From Lutibacter oricola (lineage in GTDB: Bacteria > Bacteroidota > Bacteroidia > Flavobacteriales > Flavobacteriaceae): 64,000 nucleotides of DNA. A program made the translations under genes and the position numbers. Below are positions 44,020-52,588 of the stretch, in pieces (position 1 is the stretch's first letter; every line of letters begins with the position of its first letter). The stretch spans positions 248,001-312,000 of the forward strand of contig NZ_FNNJ01000003.1 of NCBI RefSeq assembly GCF_900106565.1. The letters run 5' to 3'. The notes beneath the pieces were generated by a model. The model did no database searches. It was not told the DNA's origin and saw only the letters and a program-made list of their open reading frames with translations.

Positions 44020-44895
44020 ATGAAAAATATTAAATCCTATTTTAGTTACAACAAACGTCAACGAAATGGGATTTTCTTTTTGCTGTTTGCAATAGTTGTA
44101 TTACAGGCTTTTTTCTTTTTGTTTGAATTTCCTCAGAATGATAAGTCAGTTATCTCTAAAAATGAGTTTATTGCTTTTGAACAAGAATTCGATTCGTTAA
44201 AAGCTATTTCGTTAAAAAATAAAGCAAAACTTAAAATATTTCCTTTCAACCCTAATTTCATAACAGATTATAAAGGTTATCAGTTAGGAATGAATGTTTC
44301 AGAAATAGATAAGCTCCTAGAGTATAGAAAAACAGGTAAATATGTAAATTCTGCAAAAGAGTTTAAAAAAATTACAGGAGTTACAGACAGTTTACTTCAA
44401 ACAATTTCACCTTTCTTTAAATTTCCTAAATGGGTTACTTCAAAAAAGGATAATAATGTAAAGTCTAAGAAGAAAAATGTTAATACTGTAATTTCTGTTG
44501 AAGATATTAATGAAGCTACTGCAGAAGATTTTAAACGTATTAATGGAGTAGGAGATAAATTAGCTACAAGAATTGTTAGTTATCGAAAAAAATTACAAGG
44601 TTTTAGTTTTAACAATCAATTAAATGAAGTTTGGGGATTAAAAACTGAAGTGGTTATCGAATTGCTTAAAAATTTTCAAGTTCAAACAAAACCAGAGATA
44701 ATTAAATTAAATGTAAATACGGCTACATTTAAAGAAGTTTTGGCTCTTAATTATTTAGATTACGAGCTAACTAAAAAAATATTTAACTATAGAGATATGG
44801 TGGCGGAAATTCAATCAATTGAAGAGTTAAAGAAAATTGATGGGTTTCCTTTGGAAAAATTCGATAGAATAGCCTTATATTTGGCAGCTGAATAA
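44020..44895 (+). CDS. Helix-hairpin-helix DNA-binding protein, ComEA-like
   Basis: A 291-residue protein with an N-terminal membrane helix (about residues 18-36) and three HhH-type modules: near residues 84-125 (MNVSEIDKLLEYRKTGKYVN), 155-210 (INEATAEDFKRINGVGDKLATRIV) and 225-285 (VNTATFKEVLALNYLDYELTKKI). The middle module matches ComEA, which binds incoming DNA at the outer face of the membrane in natural competence. Whether it functions in competence is inferred. It lies in one run with the symporter and acyl-CoA dehydrogenase. Confidence 0.82.
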   Translation: MKNIKSYFSYNKRQRNGIFFLLFAIVVLQAFFFLFEFPQNDKSVISKNEFIAFEQEFDSLKAISLKNKAKLKIFPFNPNFITDYKGYQLGMNVSEIDKLLEYRKTGKYVNSAKEFKKITGVTDSLLQTISPFFKFPKWVTSKKDNNVKSKKKNVNTVISVEDINEATAEDFKRINGVGDKLATRIVSYRKKLQGFSFNNQLNEVWGLKTEVVIELLKNFQVQTKPEIIKLNVNTATFKEVLALNYLDYELTKKIFNYRDMVAEIQSIEELKKIDGFPLEKFDRIALYLAAE

Positions 44896-44933
44896 ATTTT
44901 TAAATTAACAATCGGTTAGCCTTAATTAAGAGT

Positions 44934-46094
44934 ATGTATTTTACAGAAGAGCACGACGCATTTAGACAAAGTTTTCAAGATTTTTTACAAAAAGAAGTTG
45001 TTCCTAATATTAATGAGTGGGAAGAAAAGGGTTTTGTAGATAAAAACATTTACAAAAAATTTGGTGAAATGGGATATTTTGGATTGAATTATCCAGAAGA
45101 TCAAGGCGGACTAAATTTAGATCTTTTTTACATGGTTGTTTTTCTAGAGGAACTGCAAAAAGTTAATTCAGGAGGTTTTGCTGCAGCAATGTGGGCACAT
45201 ACGTATTTAGCAATGACTCATTTAAATGCTGAAGGAAGTGATTTTATTAAAGAAAAATACTTAACACCAAGTATTGAAGGTGATATGGTTGGTTGTTTAT
45301 GTGTAACAGAGCCTTTTGGAGGGTCAGATGTAGCAGGTATGAGAACTACTGCTGTTAAAAAAGGAGATAAGTATATTATAAATGGGTCAAAAACATTTAT
45401 TACTAATGGTGTTTATTCAGATTATTTAGTGGTTGCTGCAAAAACGCAACCAGAACTTGGTAATAAAGGAATGAGTATATTTGTGGTAGATAGAGAGTCT
45501 GTTGGTTTATCATCTACAGCTTTGGTAAAATTGGGTTGGAAAGCTTCAGATACTGCTGAGATTGCATTTGATAATGTTGAAGTGCCAGCAGAAAATTTAT
45601 TAGGTGAAGAAGGAAAAGGATTTGGATATATAATGCAGCATTTTGCATCTGAGAGAGTAATTATGGGAGTAAATGCACACGCAAGAGCTGAATTTGCTTT
45701 GGAATATGCTATTCAATACATGTCAGAAAGAACTGCGTTTGGAAAAACTATAGATAGCTTTCAGGCGTTGAGACATAAGGTGGCTGAAATGGCAAGTGAA
45801 ATCGAAATGTGTAAAGAATTTAACTATTCTATTATAAATAGGTTAGATAAAGGAAGATATGTGGTAAAAGAGGCGAGTATGTCTAAATTAATGTCTACTA
45901 AAATTGCAGATGGTGTTATTTATGAATGTTTGCAGTTATTAGGAGGTTATGGTTATATGGAAGATTATCCTATGGCAAGGTTATTGAGAGATAGTAGGTT
46001 GGGGCCTATTGGAGGAGGAACTTCAGAAATATTAAGAGAAATTATTGCTAAAATGATTATTGATAAAAAAGAGTATAAGCCAAGTACTAAATAA
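44934..46094 (+). CDS. Acyl-CoA dehydrogenase, long-chain type
   Basis: A 386-residue flavoenzyme that oxidises acyl-CoA to enoyl-CoA. It has CVTEPFGGSDVAGMRT near residue 123 and GGTSEILREIIAKMI near the C-terminus. At the usual MCAD catalytic position the sequence is GPIGGGTSE, with no glutamate. Instead a glutamate in HARAEFALEY (Glu253) lines up with the helix-G catalytic glutamate of long-chain acyl-CoA dehydrogenase. Probably a beta-oxidation enzyme for long or branched substrates. A promoter for rpsU follows. Confidence 0.9.
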   Translation: MYFTEEHDAFRQSFQDFLQKEVVPNINEWEEKGFVDKNIYKKFGEMGYFGLNYPEDQGGLNLDLFYMVVFLEELQKVNSGGFAAAMWAHTYLAMTHLNAEGSDFIKEKYLTPSIEGDMVGCLCVTEPFGGSDVAGMRTTAVKKGDKYIINGSKTFITNGVYSDYLVVAAKTQPELGNKGMSIFVVDRESVGLSSTALVKLGWKASDTAEIAFDNVEVPAENLLGEEGKGFGYIMQHFASERVIMGVNAHARAEFALEYAIQYMSERTAFGKTIDSFQALRHKVAEMASEIEMCKEFNYSIINRLDKGRYVVKEASMSKLMSTKIADGVIYECLQLLGGYGYMEDYPMARLLRDSRLGPIGGGTSEILREIIAKMIIDKKEYKPSTK

Positions 46095-46110
46095 ATTTTT
46101 TAGTTATTTG

Positions 46111-46140
46111 TTGTTTGTATTTAAAAAAGTAATACATTTG
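46111..46140 (+). promoter_or_regulatory. rpsU promoter
   Basis: TTG at 46111-46113 and TACATTTG at 46133-46140, spacer 19. Transcription would begin near 46147, giving a leader of about 40 bases that contains the Shine-Dalgarno. Confidence 0.8.
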
Positions 46141-46167
46141 CAATCCAAAAATAAAAGAGATCATTTT

Positions 46168-46178
46168 GAAAGGAGGTG
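46168..46178 (+). promoter_or_regulatory. Strong Shine-Dalgarno of rpsU
   Basis: GAAAGGAGGTG, 7 to 9 bases before the rpsU ATG, is a nearly full match to the 16S 3' end. Most other genes in this window lack such a site, as usual in Bacteroidota. See findings for the link with bS21. Confidence 0.9.
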
Positions 46179-46185
46179 CTAAAAT

Positions 46186-46383
46186 ATGTTAATTATACCA
46201 GTTAAAGACGGAGAAAATATCGATAGAGCGTTAAAACGTTACAAGAGAAAATTTGATAGAACGAAAACAATGAAAACTTTACGTAACAGAAAGCAATTCA
46301 ACAAGCCTTCAGTAACAAAAAGAGCTCAAAACATTAAAGCTAAATACGTACAAAGAATTAGAACTGCAGAAGAGCAAGGATAA
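46186..46383 (+). CDS. rpsU: 30S ribosomal protein bS21
   Basis: A 65-residue basic protein of the small-subunit platform. It has the family start MLIIPVKDGENIDRALKRYKRKF and a lysine- and arginine-rich C-terminus, VTKRAQNIKAKYVQR. In flavobacterial ribosomes, bS21 with neighbouring proteins hides the anti-Shine-Dalgarno end of 16S rRNA. The gene has its own promoter and an exceptionally strong Shine-Dalgarno, suggesting autoregulation. Its terminator hairpin overlaps the promoter of the recombinase gene. Confidence 0.96.
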   Translation: MLIIPVKDGENIDRALKRYKRKFDRTKTMKTLRNRKQFNKPSVTKRAQNIKAKYVQRIRTAEEQG

Positions 46384-46409
46384 ATTTTTTAAGTATTCAA
46401 ATTATACAG

Positions 46410-46456
46410 CCGTTAGTATTGCAAAATTATTAAATTTGTAAACTAACGGTTTTTTT
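46410..46456 (+). terminator. rpsU terminator with a promoter in its loop
   Basis: CCGTTAGT (46410-46417) pairs with ACTAACGG (46442-46449), followed by seven T. The 24-base loop includes a small CAAA/TTTG helix and a complete TAAATTTG -7 element at 46431-46438. Confidence 0.75.
46431..46438 (+). promoter_or_regulatory. -7 element of the recombinase gene, inside the rpsU terminator loop
   Basis: TAAATTTG is a full TAnnTTTG match. The expected -33 site falls on TTA (46413-46415) in the terminator stem. The start codon is 19 bases downstream. Confidence 0.5.
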
Positions 46457-47344
46457 ATGCCTATACTTTCCTTTTTAAATTATTTAGCTTTAGAAAAAAA
46501 ATATTCTAAGCATACTGTTACAGCTTATAAGAATGATATAAATGTATTTCAACAGTTTTGTCTAGATAATTATAATACATCAAATTTAATTGAAGTTAAT
46601 TACGCTCAAATTAGAAGTTGGATTGTTAGTTTAGTTAATAACAATATATCTAATAGAAGTATTAACAGAAAAGTCTCTTCATTAAAATCATTCTATAAAT
46701 TTCTTCAAAGAACAAAACAAATAGAGCAAAGTCCATTAAATAAGCATAAACCACTAAAAGTCGCAAAAAAGGTTCAAGTGCCATTTTCAGAAAAAGAAAT
46801 AAAAGAGGTTTTTAATGTAATTGATGAAGATGAAACTTTTGAAGGGCTAAGAGCCAAGTTAATTGTTGAATTATTGTATTCTACTGGAATGCGAAGAGCT
46901 GAATTAATTAATTTAGAATTGTCAAATGTTGATATTGTTAACGAAACTGTTAAAGTCCTAGGGAAAAGAAATAAGGAAAGGTATATTCCGTTATTAAAGT
47001 CAGTTCAAAAAACTATTAAAAAATATTTAGAATTTAGGAGTGATATAAATACTAATTCATCTTATTTACTTGTAACAAAAAAAGGTAAAAAAGTATACGA
47101 TACACTTGTTTATAGGGTTATAAATAGTTATTTTAGTAGTGTGTCATCAAAAGTTAAAAAGAGCCCACATGTAATAAGGCATTCTTTTGCGACGCATTTG
47201 TTAGATGAAGGCGCTGATTTAAACTCAGTTAAGGAATTACTTGGGCATTCTAGTTTGGCGTCTACACAAGTTTACACCCATAGTAGTTTGGGAAAATTGA
47301 AAGAAGTTTATAATCAAGCTCACCCAAGGAGCGATAAAACCTAA
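46457..47344 (+). CDS. Tyrosine recombinase, XerC/XerD type
   Basis: A 295-residue tyrosine recombinase. The N-terminal SAM-like DNA-binding domain (about residues 1-85) is followed by a catalytic domain with Arg in TGMRRAELINL, then HxxR in HVIRHSFATHLLDEGADL, the second His in LLGHSSLAST, and the Tyr nucleophile in QVYTHSSLGKL. It resolves chromosome dimers at dif by family. Linkage to rpsU and hpf is a housekeeping setting, so it is not a phage integrase. XerC versus XerD cannot be told by eye. Confidence 0.9.
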   Translation: MPILSFLNYLALEKKYSKHTVTAYKNDINVFQQFCLDNYNTSNLIEVNYAQIRSWIVSLVNNNISNRSINRKVSSLKSFYKFLQRTKQIEQSPLNKHKPLKVAKKVQVPFSEKEIKEVFNVIDEDETFEGLRAKLIVELLYSTGMRRAELINLELSNVDIVNETVKVLGKRNKERYIPLLKSVQKTIKKYLEFRSDINTNSSYLLVTKKGKKVYDTLVYRVINSYFSSVSSKVKKSPHVIRHSFATHLLDEGADLNSVKELLGHSSLASTQVYTHSSLGKLKEVYNQAHPRSDKT

Positions 47345-47351
47345 AAAATAT

Positions 47352-47651
47352 ATGAAAGTATTTGTACAGTCAGTTAATTTTAATGCAGATAGTGATTTAA
47401 TAACGTTTGTTGAAAAAAAAATAAATGGATTAGAAAAGTATTATGATAAAATTGTAGATTCTGAGGTGTATTTAAAAGTGCAACAAACAAGTGAAAAAGA
47501 AAATAAAATGGTTGATGTTAAATTGAATATACCAGGAAATGACTTTGTTGTAAAAAAACAATGTAAAACCTTTGAAGAAGGTATAACATTAGCTACAGAT
47601 TCTTTAAAAAGACAGCTTAGAAAACGTAAAGAAAAAATAAGAGCAAAATAA
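47352..47651 (+). CDS. hpf: Ribosome hibernation-promoting factor, short form
   Basis: A 99-residue HPF/RaiA-family protein. The N-terminal VFVQSVNFNADSDLITFVEKK, the VDVKLNIPGNDFVV strand and the basic C-terminal SLKRQLRKRKEKIRAK fit the short form, which binds the decoding centre and inactivates ribosomes in stationary phase. The dimerising C-terminal domain of long HPF is absent. It starts 7 bases after the recombinase and lies just ahead of the tRNA-tuf operon. Confidence 0.93.
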   Translation: MKVFVQSVNFNADSDLITFVEKKINGLEKYYDKIVDSEVYLKVQQTSEKENKMVDVKLNIPGNDFVVKKQCKTFEEGITLATDSLKRQLRKRKEKIRAK

Positions 47652-47675
47652 ATTTAAAAATTTAGTTCAAAAGTT

Positions 47676-47706
47676 TTGTTTACAAATAAAAACTTTAATA
47701 CATTTG
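47676..47706 (+). promoter_or_regulatory. Promoter of the tRNA-tuf operon
   Basis: TTG at 47676-47678 and TACATTTG at 47699-47706, spacer 20, a close match to the Bacteroidota consensus. Transcription would start near 47713, 35 bases before the first tRNA. Confidence 0.8.
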
Positions 47707-47747
47707 CAGTCCGTTAGAAATAGCGGGCTTCTTTTATGGAGTAAAAA

Positions 47748-47821
47748 GCCGATGTAGCTCAGCTGGCTAGAGCAGCTGATTTGTAATCAGCAGGTCGTGG
47801 GTTCGAGTCCCTCCATCGGCT
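47748..47821 (+). tRNA. tRNA-Thr (anticodon TGT)
   Basis: A 74-base cloverleaf: acceptor GCCGATG/CATCGGC with discriminator T, anticodon stem GCTGA/TCAGC around loop TTTGTAA, and TTCGAGT T-loop. First of four tRNAs ahead of tuf. CCA is not encoded. Confidence 0.95.
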
Positions 47822-47856
47822 CAAAAGAGAATAGATCTTTGAAAGAATAAAAAAAT

Positions 47857-47937
<81 letters not shown>

Positions 47938-47987
47938 CATTTTTTTATAGATTTGTATACCAATACGAATTTGAAATTAAAAATATT

Positions 47988-48060
47988 GCGAGAGTAGCTC
48001 AGTTGGTAGAGCTTCAGCCTTCCAAGCTGACTGTCGCCGGTTCGAGCCCGGTCTCTCGCT
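47988..48060 (+). tRNA. tRNA-Gly (anticodon TCC)
   Basis: A 73-base cloverleaf with acceptor GCGAGAG/CTCTCGC, discriminator T, and anticodon stem TCAGC/GCTGA around CTTCCAA. Confidence 0.95.
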
Positions 48061-48073
48061 CTTTTTTTTAATA

Positions 48074-48145
48074 GCCGGTGTAGCTCAGAGGTAGAGCGTT
48101 TCCTTGGTAAGGAAGAGGTCACGGGTTCAAGTCCCGTCATTGGCT
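48074..48145 (+). tRNA. tRNA-Thr (anticodon GGT)
   Basis: A 72-base cloverleaf. Acceptor GCCGGTG/CATTGGC includes two GU pairs. Anticodon stem TTTCC/GGAAG around TTGGTAA. It shares the operon with the Thr(TGT) gene and precedes tuf by 56 bases. Confidence 0.95.
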
Positions 48146-48201
48146 CAAGTAAAGAATTGAATTTAACACTATATATAACTAAGATTTAAAAATTAATAAT
48201 T

Positions 48202-49389
48202 ATGGCTAAAGAAACCTTTGATCGTTCGAAACCACACTTAAACATTGGTACTATTGGACACGTTGATCACGGTAAAACAACCTTAACAGCTGCTATTACT
48301 GTTGTATTAGCAGATAAAGGACTTTCTGAAGTAAAAGATTTCGATCAAATCGATAATGCTCCTGAGGAAAAAGAGAGAGGTATTACAATTAATACTGCTC
48401 ACGTTGAATATCAAACTGCTAATCGTCACTATGCTCACGTTGACTGTCCAGGTCACGCGGATTACGTAAAGAACATGGTAACAGGTGCTGCTCAAATGGA
48501 TGGTGCAATTATTGTTGTAGCTGCTACAGATGGACCAATGCCTCAAACTAGAGAGCACATCTTATTAGGTCGTCAGGTAGGTATTCCTAGATTAGTTGTA
48601 TTCATGAATAAAGTGGATATGGTTGATGATGAAGAACTATTAGAGTTAGTAGAGATGGAAATCAGAGATTTATTATCTTTCTACGAATATGATGGTGATA
48701 ACACTCCAATTATTGCAGGTTCTGCTTTAGGTGGATTGAATGGTGAGCCAAAATGGGCTGACAAAATTATGGAATTAATGGACGCTGTAGATACTTGGAT
48801 TGAGTTACCTAAGCGTGATGTTGATAAAGATTTCTTAATGCCAATCGAGGATGTATTCTCAATTACAGGTCGTGGTACTGTTGCAACTGGTCGTATTGAA
48901 ACTGGTGTAGCTAACACTGGAGATGCTGTTGATATTATTGGTATGGGAGCTGAAAAATTAACTTCTACTGTAACTGGAGTTGAAATGTTCCGTAAAATAT
49001 TAGATAGAGGTGAAGCTGGAGATAACGTAGGTATCTTATTAAGAGGTATTAACAAAGAGGATATTAAAAGAGGTATGGTAATTTGTAAGCCAGGTTCTGT
49101 AACTCCTCACTCTAACTTTAAAGCTGAGGTTTATATCCTTAAAAAAGAAGAAGGTGGACGTCACACTCCATTCCATAACAACTACCGTCCACAGTTTTAC
49201 GTACGTACAACTGATGTAACAGGTACTATTAACTTACCTGATGGAGTTGAAATGGTAATGCCAGGAGATAACTTAACTATTACAGTTGAATTACACCAAC
49301 CAATCGCATTAAACGTAGGTTTACGTTTTGCAATCCGTGAAGGTGGTAGAACAGTAGGTGCAGGTCAGGTAACAGAAATGTTAGACTAA
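48202..49389 (+). CDS. tuf: Elongation factor Tu
   Basis: A 395-residue GTPase that delivers aminoacyl-tRNA to the ribosome. G motifs are complete: [29 protein letters not shown] and the SAL motif in [10 protein letters not shown]. Domains II and III follow with [12 protein letters not shown] and the C-terminal [16 protein letters not shown]. It has the classic position between the Thr/Tyr/Gly/Thr tRNA cluster and tRNA-Trp-secE-nusG. Confidence 0.99.
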   Translation: MAKETFDRSKPHLNIGTIGHVDHGKTTLTAAITVVLADKGLSEVKDFDQIDNAPEEKERGITINTAHVEYQTANRHYAHVDCPGHADYVKNMVTGAAQMDGAIIVVAATDGPMPQTREHILLGRQVGIPRLVVFMNKVDMVDDEELLELVEMEIRDLLSFYEYDGDNTPIIAGSALGGLNGEPKWADKIMELMDAVDTWIELPKRDVDKDFLMPIEDVFSITGRGTVATGRIETGVANTGDAVDIIGMGAEKLTSTVTGVEMFRKILDRGEAGDNVGILLRGINKEDIKRGMVICKPGSVTPHSNFKAEVYILKKEEGGRHTPFHNNYRPQFYVRTTDVTGTINLPDGVEMVMPGDNLTITVELHQPIALNVGLRFAIREGGRTVGAGQVTEMLD

Positions 49390-49413
49390 TCTAATCTGAA
49401 ATAATAAAATTTT

Positions 49414-49445
49414 AAGGTGCTTCTGTTATAATGAAGAAGCACCTT
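49414..49445 (+). terminator. Hairpin after tuf, possible weak terminator
   Basis: AAGGTGCTTCT and AGAAGCACCTT form a perfect 11-bp stem around a 10-base loop. Only three T follow, so it may slow or partly end transcription, or be a processing site, since tRNA-Trp follows 4 bases later. Confidence 0.5.
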
Positions 49446-49449
49446 TCTT

Positions 49450-49522
49450 ACGGGCGTAGCTCAGTTGGTAGAGCACTGGTCTCCAAAACCAGGTGTCGGG
49501 AGTTCGAGCCTCTCCGCCCGTG
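49450..49522 (+). tRNA. tRNA-Trp (anticodon CCA)
   Basis: A 73-base cloverleaf with acceptor ACGGGCG/CGCCCGT, discriminator G, and anticodon stem CTGGT/ACCAG around CTCCAAA. It lies between tuf and secE, the usual bacterial order. Confidence 0.96.
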
Positions 49523-49536
49523 CAAAATAATAGAAA

Positions 49537-49725
49537 ATGAATTTAGTAAAATATATAAAAGACTCATTTGAAGAGTTACGTAATAAAGTATCATGGATTC
49601 CTTGGGATGAGGCTCAAAAATCTACGGTAGTTGTTGCAATTTTTACTGTAGTATTTGCTTTGGCAGTATTTGTAGTAGATAAATTCTTCCAAACAGGTTT
49701 AACAGAATATTTTAAATTATTTTAA
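49537..49725 (+). CDS. secE: Preprotein translocase subunit SecE
   Basis: A 62-residue single-span subunit of SecYEG. An amphipathic N-terminal helix (VKYIKDSFEELRNKVSWIPWDEAQ) precedes the transmembrane helix (about residues 31-50). It is the short form typical of most bacteria outside gamma-proteobacteria. It lies between tRNA-Trp and nusG. Confidence 0.95.
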   Translation: MNLVKYIKDSFEELRNKVSWIPWDEAQKSTVVVAIFTVVFALAVFVVDKFFQTGLTEYFKLF

Positions 49726-49738
49726 TTAAGAGTTTGTT

Positions 49739-50290
49739 ATGGCTGAATCTGTGAAGAAATGGTACGTTATTAGGGCTATTGGCGGACAAGAGAATAAAGT
49801 GAAATCTTATATTGAAAATGAAATTTCACGTTTAGGAATGAACGACTATGTTGAAACTGTTCTAGTACCTACAGAAAAAGTAATTCAAGTACGTAACGGA
49901 AAGAAAATAAACAAAGAAAGAGTTTATTTTCCTGGATATGTTATGATTGAAGCAAACTTAAGTGGTGAATTACCTCATATTATTAAAGCTATTCCAGGTG
50001 TAATTGGTTTTTTAGGTGAAGTAAAAGGTGGTGAGCCAGTACCAATGAGAAAATCTGAAATTAACCGTATGTTAGGTAAAGTTGATGAACTATCTGTTAC
50101 AACAGATAATGTTGCGATACCTTATGTAATTGGCGAGACAGTTAAAGTAATTGACGGTCCTTTTAATGGTTTTGATGGTATCATTGAAAAAGTTAATGAA
50201 GAAAAACGTAAGCTTGAAGTAATGGTGAAAATATTTGGAAGAAAGACACCATTAGAATTAAGCTATATGCAAGTAGATAAAATTTCATAA
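49739..50290 (+). CDS. nusG: Transcription termination/antitermination factor NusG
   Basis: A 183-residue protein with NGN domain (KKWYVIRAIGGQENKVKSYIE at the start) and C-terminal KOW domain (GETVKVIDGPFNGFDGIIEKV). It binds RNA polymerase and couples it to Rho or ribosomes. The secE-nusG-rplK order is classical. Confidence 0.97.
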   Translation: MAESVKKWYVIRAIGGQENKVKSYIENEISRLGMNDYVETVLVPTEKVIQVRNGKKINKERVYFPGYVMIEANLSGELPHIIKAIPGVIGFLGEVKGGEPVPMRKSEINRMLGKVDELSVTTDNVAIPYVIGETVKVIDGPFNGFDGIIEKVNEEKRKLEVMVKIFGRKTPLELSYMQVDKIS

Positions 50291-50362
50291 TTGTTACATA
50301 TAATTTTGATAAGGTATTACAGCTTCCAATCTTAATACACTATCACAACTTAAAATTTAGAA

Positions 50363-50806
50363 ATGGCAAAAGAAGTAAGTAAAGTAGTAAAATTACAAGT
50401 TCGTGGAGGTGCGGCTAATCCGTCACCACCAGTTGGACCTGCTTTGGGTGCTGCCGGAGTTAACATTATGGAGTTCTGTAAGCAATTTAATGCTAGAACT
50501 CAAGATAAACAAGGAAAAGTTTTACCAGTTGCAATTACTGTATACAAGGATAAATCTTTTGACTTTGTTATTAAAACTCCACCAGCAGCTGTTCAAATAT
50601 TAGAAGCAGCCAAAGTGAAAAAAGGTTCTGGTGAACCTAACCGTAATAAAGTAGCTACAGTTACTTGGGATCAATTGAAAGTTATTGCTGAAGATAAAAT
50701 GCCTGATTTAAACGCATTTACAATAGAATCTGCGATGTTAATGATGGCAGGAACAGCACGTTCAATGGGTATTAAAGTAAAAGGAGAAGCTCCTGTAAAA
50801 CAATAA
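50363..50806 (+). CDS. rplK: 50S ribosomal protein uL11
   Basis: A 147-residue protein of the ribosomal stalk base. It shows [26 protein letters not shown] and the [25 protein letters not shown]-binding region. First of the rplKAJL genes, followed 15 bases later by rplA. Confidence 0.98.
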   Translation: MAKEVSKVVKLQVRGGAANPSPPVGPALGAAGVNIMEFCKQFNARTQDKQGKVLPVAITVYKDKSFDFVIKTPPAAVQILEAAKVKKGSGEPNRNKVATVTWDQLKVIAEDKMPDLNAFTIESAMLMMAGTARSMGIKVKGEAPVKQ

Positions 50807-50821
50807 AACAGTTATTTAAAA

Positions 50822-51511
50822 ATGGCAAAATTAACAAAAAAGCAAAAAGAAGCAGTAGCTAAGGTTGATGGAAATCAGACTTATTCTATAAAAGATGCTT
50901 CGGCTTTAGTAAAAGATATTACTAATGTAAATTTTGATGCATCTATTGATTTAGCTGTTAGATTAGGAGTAGATCCTCGTAAAGCAAATCAAATGGTTAG
51001 AGGGGTAGTAACATTACCTCACGGAACTGGTAAAGATGTTAAAGTATTAGCATTAGTAACTCCAGATAAAGAATCAGACGCTAAAGAAGCAGGTGCTGAT
51101 TATGTTGGGTTAGATGAATACCTTCAGAAAATTAAAGGAGGTTGGACAGATGTTGACGTTATTATTACTATGCCAAGTGTAATGGGTAAATTAGGTCCTT
51201 TAGGTCGTGTTTTAGGACCAAGAGGTTTAATGCCAAACCCAAAGACTGGTACAGTAACTATGGATATAGCAAAGGCTGTTAAAGATGTGAAAGCTGGTAA
51301 AATTGACTTTAAAGTTGATAAAACTGGAATTATTCACGCTGCAATAGGTAAAGCTTCATTCGACGCTGACAAGATTGCTGAAAATGCAAATGAGTTGATT
51401 CAAACTATAATAAAGTTAAAACCAACTGCTGCAAAAGGAACTTATATTAAAAGCATTTATATGTCAAGTACTATGAGTCCAAGTGTAAGTGTTGATTCTA
51501 AATCAATATAA
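50822..51511 (+). CDS. rplA: 50S ribosomal protein uL1
   Basis: A 229-residue L1-stalk protein, the usual length. Signatures include [18 protein letters not shown] and [17 protein letters not shown]. In other bacteria it represses its own operon by binding a stalk-like site in the mRNA. The 50291-50362 spacer before rplK was not seen to hold an obvious copy. Confidence 0.98.
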   Translation: MAKLTKKQKEAVAKVDGNQTYSIKDASALVKDITNVNFDASIDLAVRLGVDPRKANQMVRGVVTLPHGTGKDVKVLALVTPDKESDAKEAGADYVGLDEYLQKIKGGWTDVDVIITMPSVMGKLGPLGRVLGPRGLMPNPKTGTVTMDIAKAVKDVKAGKIDFKVDKTGIIHAAIGKASFDADKIAENANELIQTIIKLKPTAAKGTYIKSIYMSSTMSPSVSVDSKSI

Positions 51512-51531
51512 CAGAGTTAAATCTTATAATT

Positions 51532-52047
51532 ATGACGAGAGAAGAAAAATCACAAGTAATAGAAGCTTTAACATCACAGTTATCTGAAGGAAATATCATT
51601 TATTTAGCTGATATTTCAGGATTAAACGCTTCGCAAACATCTAATTTACGTAGAGCTTGTTTTAAAGCAAACGTTAAATTATCAGTAGTAAAAAATACAT
51701 TGCTTGAAAAAGCAATGGAAAAATCTGATAAAGATTTTGGTGAATTACCATCAATGTTAAAAGGAAATACATCTATGATGTTATCTGAAACAGGTAATGC
51801 TCCAGCAAAATTAATAAAAGAATTTAGAAAAAAATCTGATAAGCCTCTTTTAAAAGGTGCTTATGTTGAAGAAGCTATTTATGTTGGTGATGACCAATTA
51901 GATGCTTTAGTTAACATTAAGTCTAAAGAAGAAGTTATTGGAGATATCATCGGATTGTTACAATCACCAGCTAAGAATGTTGTTTCAGCATTACAATCTG
52001 GAGGAAGTAAATTATCTGGAATTCTGAAAACTTTATCAGAGAAATAA
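51532..52047 (+). CDS. rplJ: 50S ribosomal protein uL10
   Basis: A 171-residue stalk protein that carries L7/L12 dimers on its C-terminal helix. It begins TREEKSQVIEALTSQLSEGN and has GLNASQTSNLRRACFKANVKL. The gap to rplA is only 20 bases, so the long L10 leader known in E. coli is absent here. Confidence 0.97.
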   Translation: MTREEKSQVIEALTSQLSEGNIIYLADISGLNASQTSNLRRACFKANVKLSVVKNTLLEKAMEKSDKDFGELPSMLKGNTSMMLSETGNAPAKLIKEFRKKSDKPLLKGAYVEEAIYVGDDQLDALVNIKSKEEVIGDIIGLLQSPAKNVVSALQSGGSKLSGILKTLSEK

Positions 52048-52094
52048 ATAAGTGCACTAATAAACTAGAATAAATAAAATTTAAACAAAGAGAA

Positions 52095-52469
52095 ATGGCA
52101 GATTTAAAAGATTTCGCAGAACAACTTGTTAACTTAACAGTAAAAGAAGTAAATGAGTTAGCTGATATTTTAAAAGACGAATACGGAATTGAACCAGCAG
52201 CAGCTGCAGTAGCAGTAGCAGGTCCAGCAGCAGGTGGAGACGCAGCAGCTGAAGAAAAGACTGAGTTTGACGTAATTTTAAAAGCAGCAGGAGGATCTAA
52301 ATTAGCAGTAGTAAAATTAGTTAAGGAATTAACTGGTTTAGGATTAAAAGAAGCTAAAGGTATCGTAGATAGCGCTCCAGCGCCAATTAAAGAAGGTGTT
52401 TCTAAAGATGAAGCTGAAGGATTAAAAGCGTCATTAGAAGAAGCAGGTGCTGAGGTTGAGCTTAAGTAA
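52095..52469 (+). CDS. rplL: 50S ribosomal protein bL12
   Basis: A 124-residue protein with the helical N-terminal dimer domain, an alanine-rich hinge (about residues 37-56) and the globular factor-binding domain ([20 protein letters not shown], then [17 protein letters not shown]). It is followed by a stable hairpin in front of rpoB. Confidence 0.98.
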   Translation: MADLKDFAEQLVNLTVKEVNELADILKDEYGIEPAAAAVAVAGPAAGGDAAAEEKTEFDVILKAAGGSKLAVVKLVKELTGLGLKEAKGIVDSAPAPIKEGVSKDEAEGLKASLEEAGAEVELK

Positions 52470-52494
52470 GCTCTCTAAAGCAAAAACAATTTAA

Positions 52495-52528
52495 GGTTTA
52501 GGTCTGGGGTTGCCCTTGGACCTAAACC
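52495..52528 (+). promoter_or_regulatory. Hairpin between rplL and rpoB
   Basis: GGTTTAGGTC and GACCTAAACC form a perfect 10-bp stem around a 14-base loop, followed by ATTTTGCG. This is the place where E. coli has an attenuator and RNase III site. Only four T follow, so it may attenuate partially or be a processing site. Confidence 0.55.
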
Positions 52529-52588
52529 ATTTTGCGTATATATTTGTTCTTATATTTAATAGTTTTTTTAACTTAAAGTTTTTGTCCA

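Noticed and set aside
46457-47344. Recombinase as mobile-element integrase
   Set aside because: Housekeeping neighbours, no attachment repeats or phage genes nearby; fits XerC/D.
48307-48558. Antisense open frames inside tuf, rpoB, rpoC and dnaK
   Set aside because: They are shadows of strongly conserved coding frames with no start signals.
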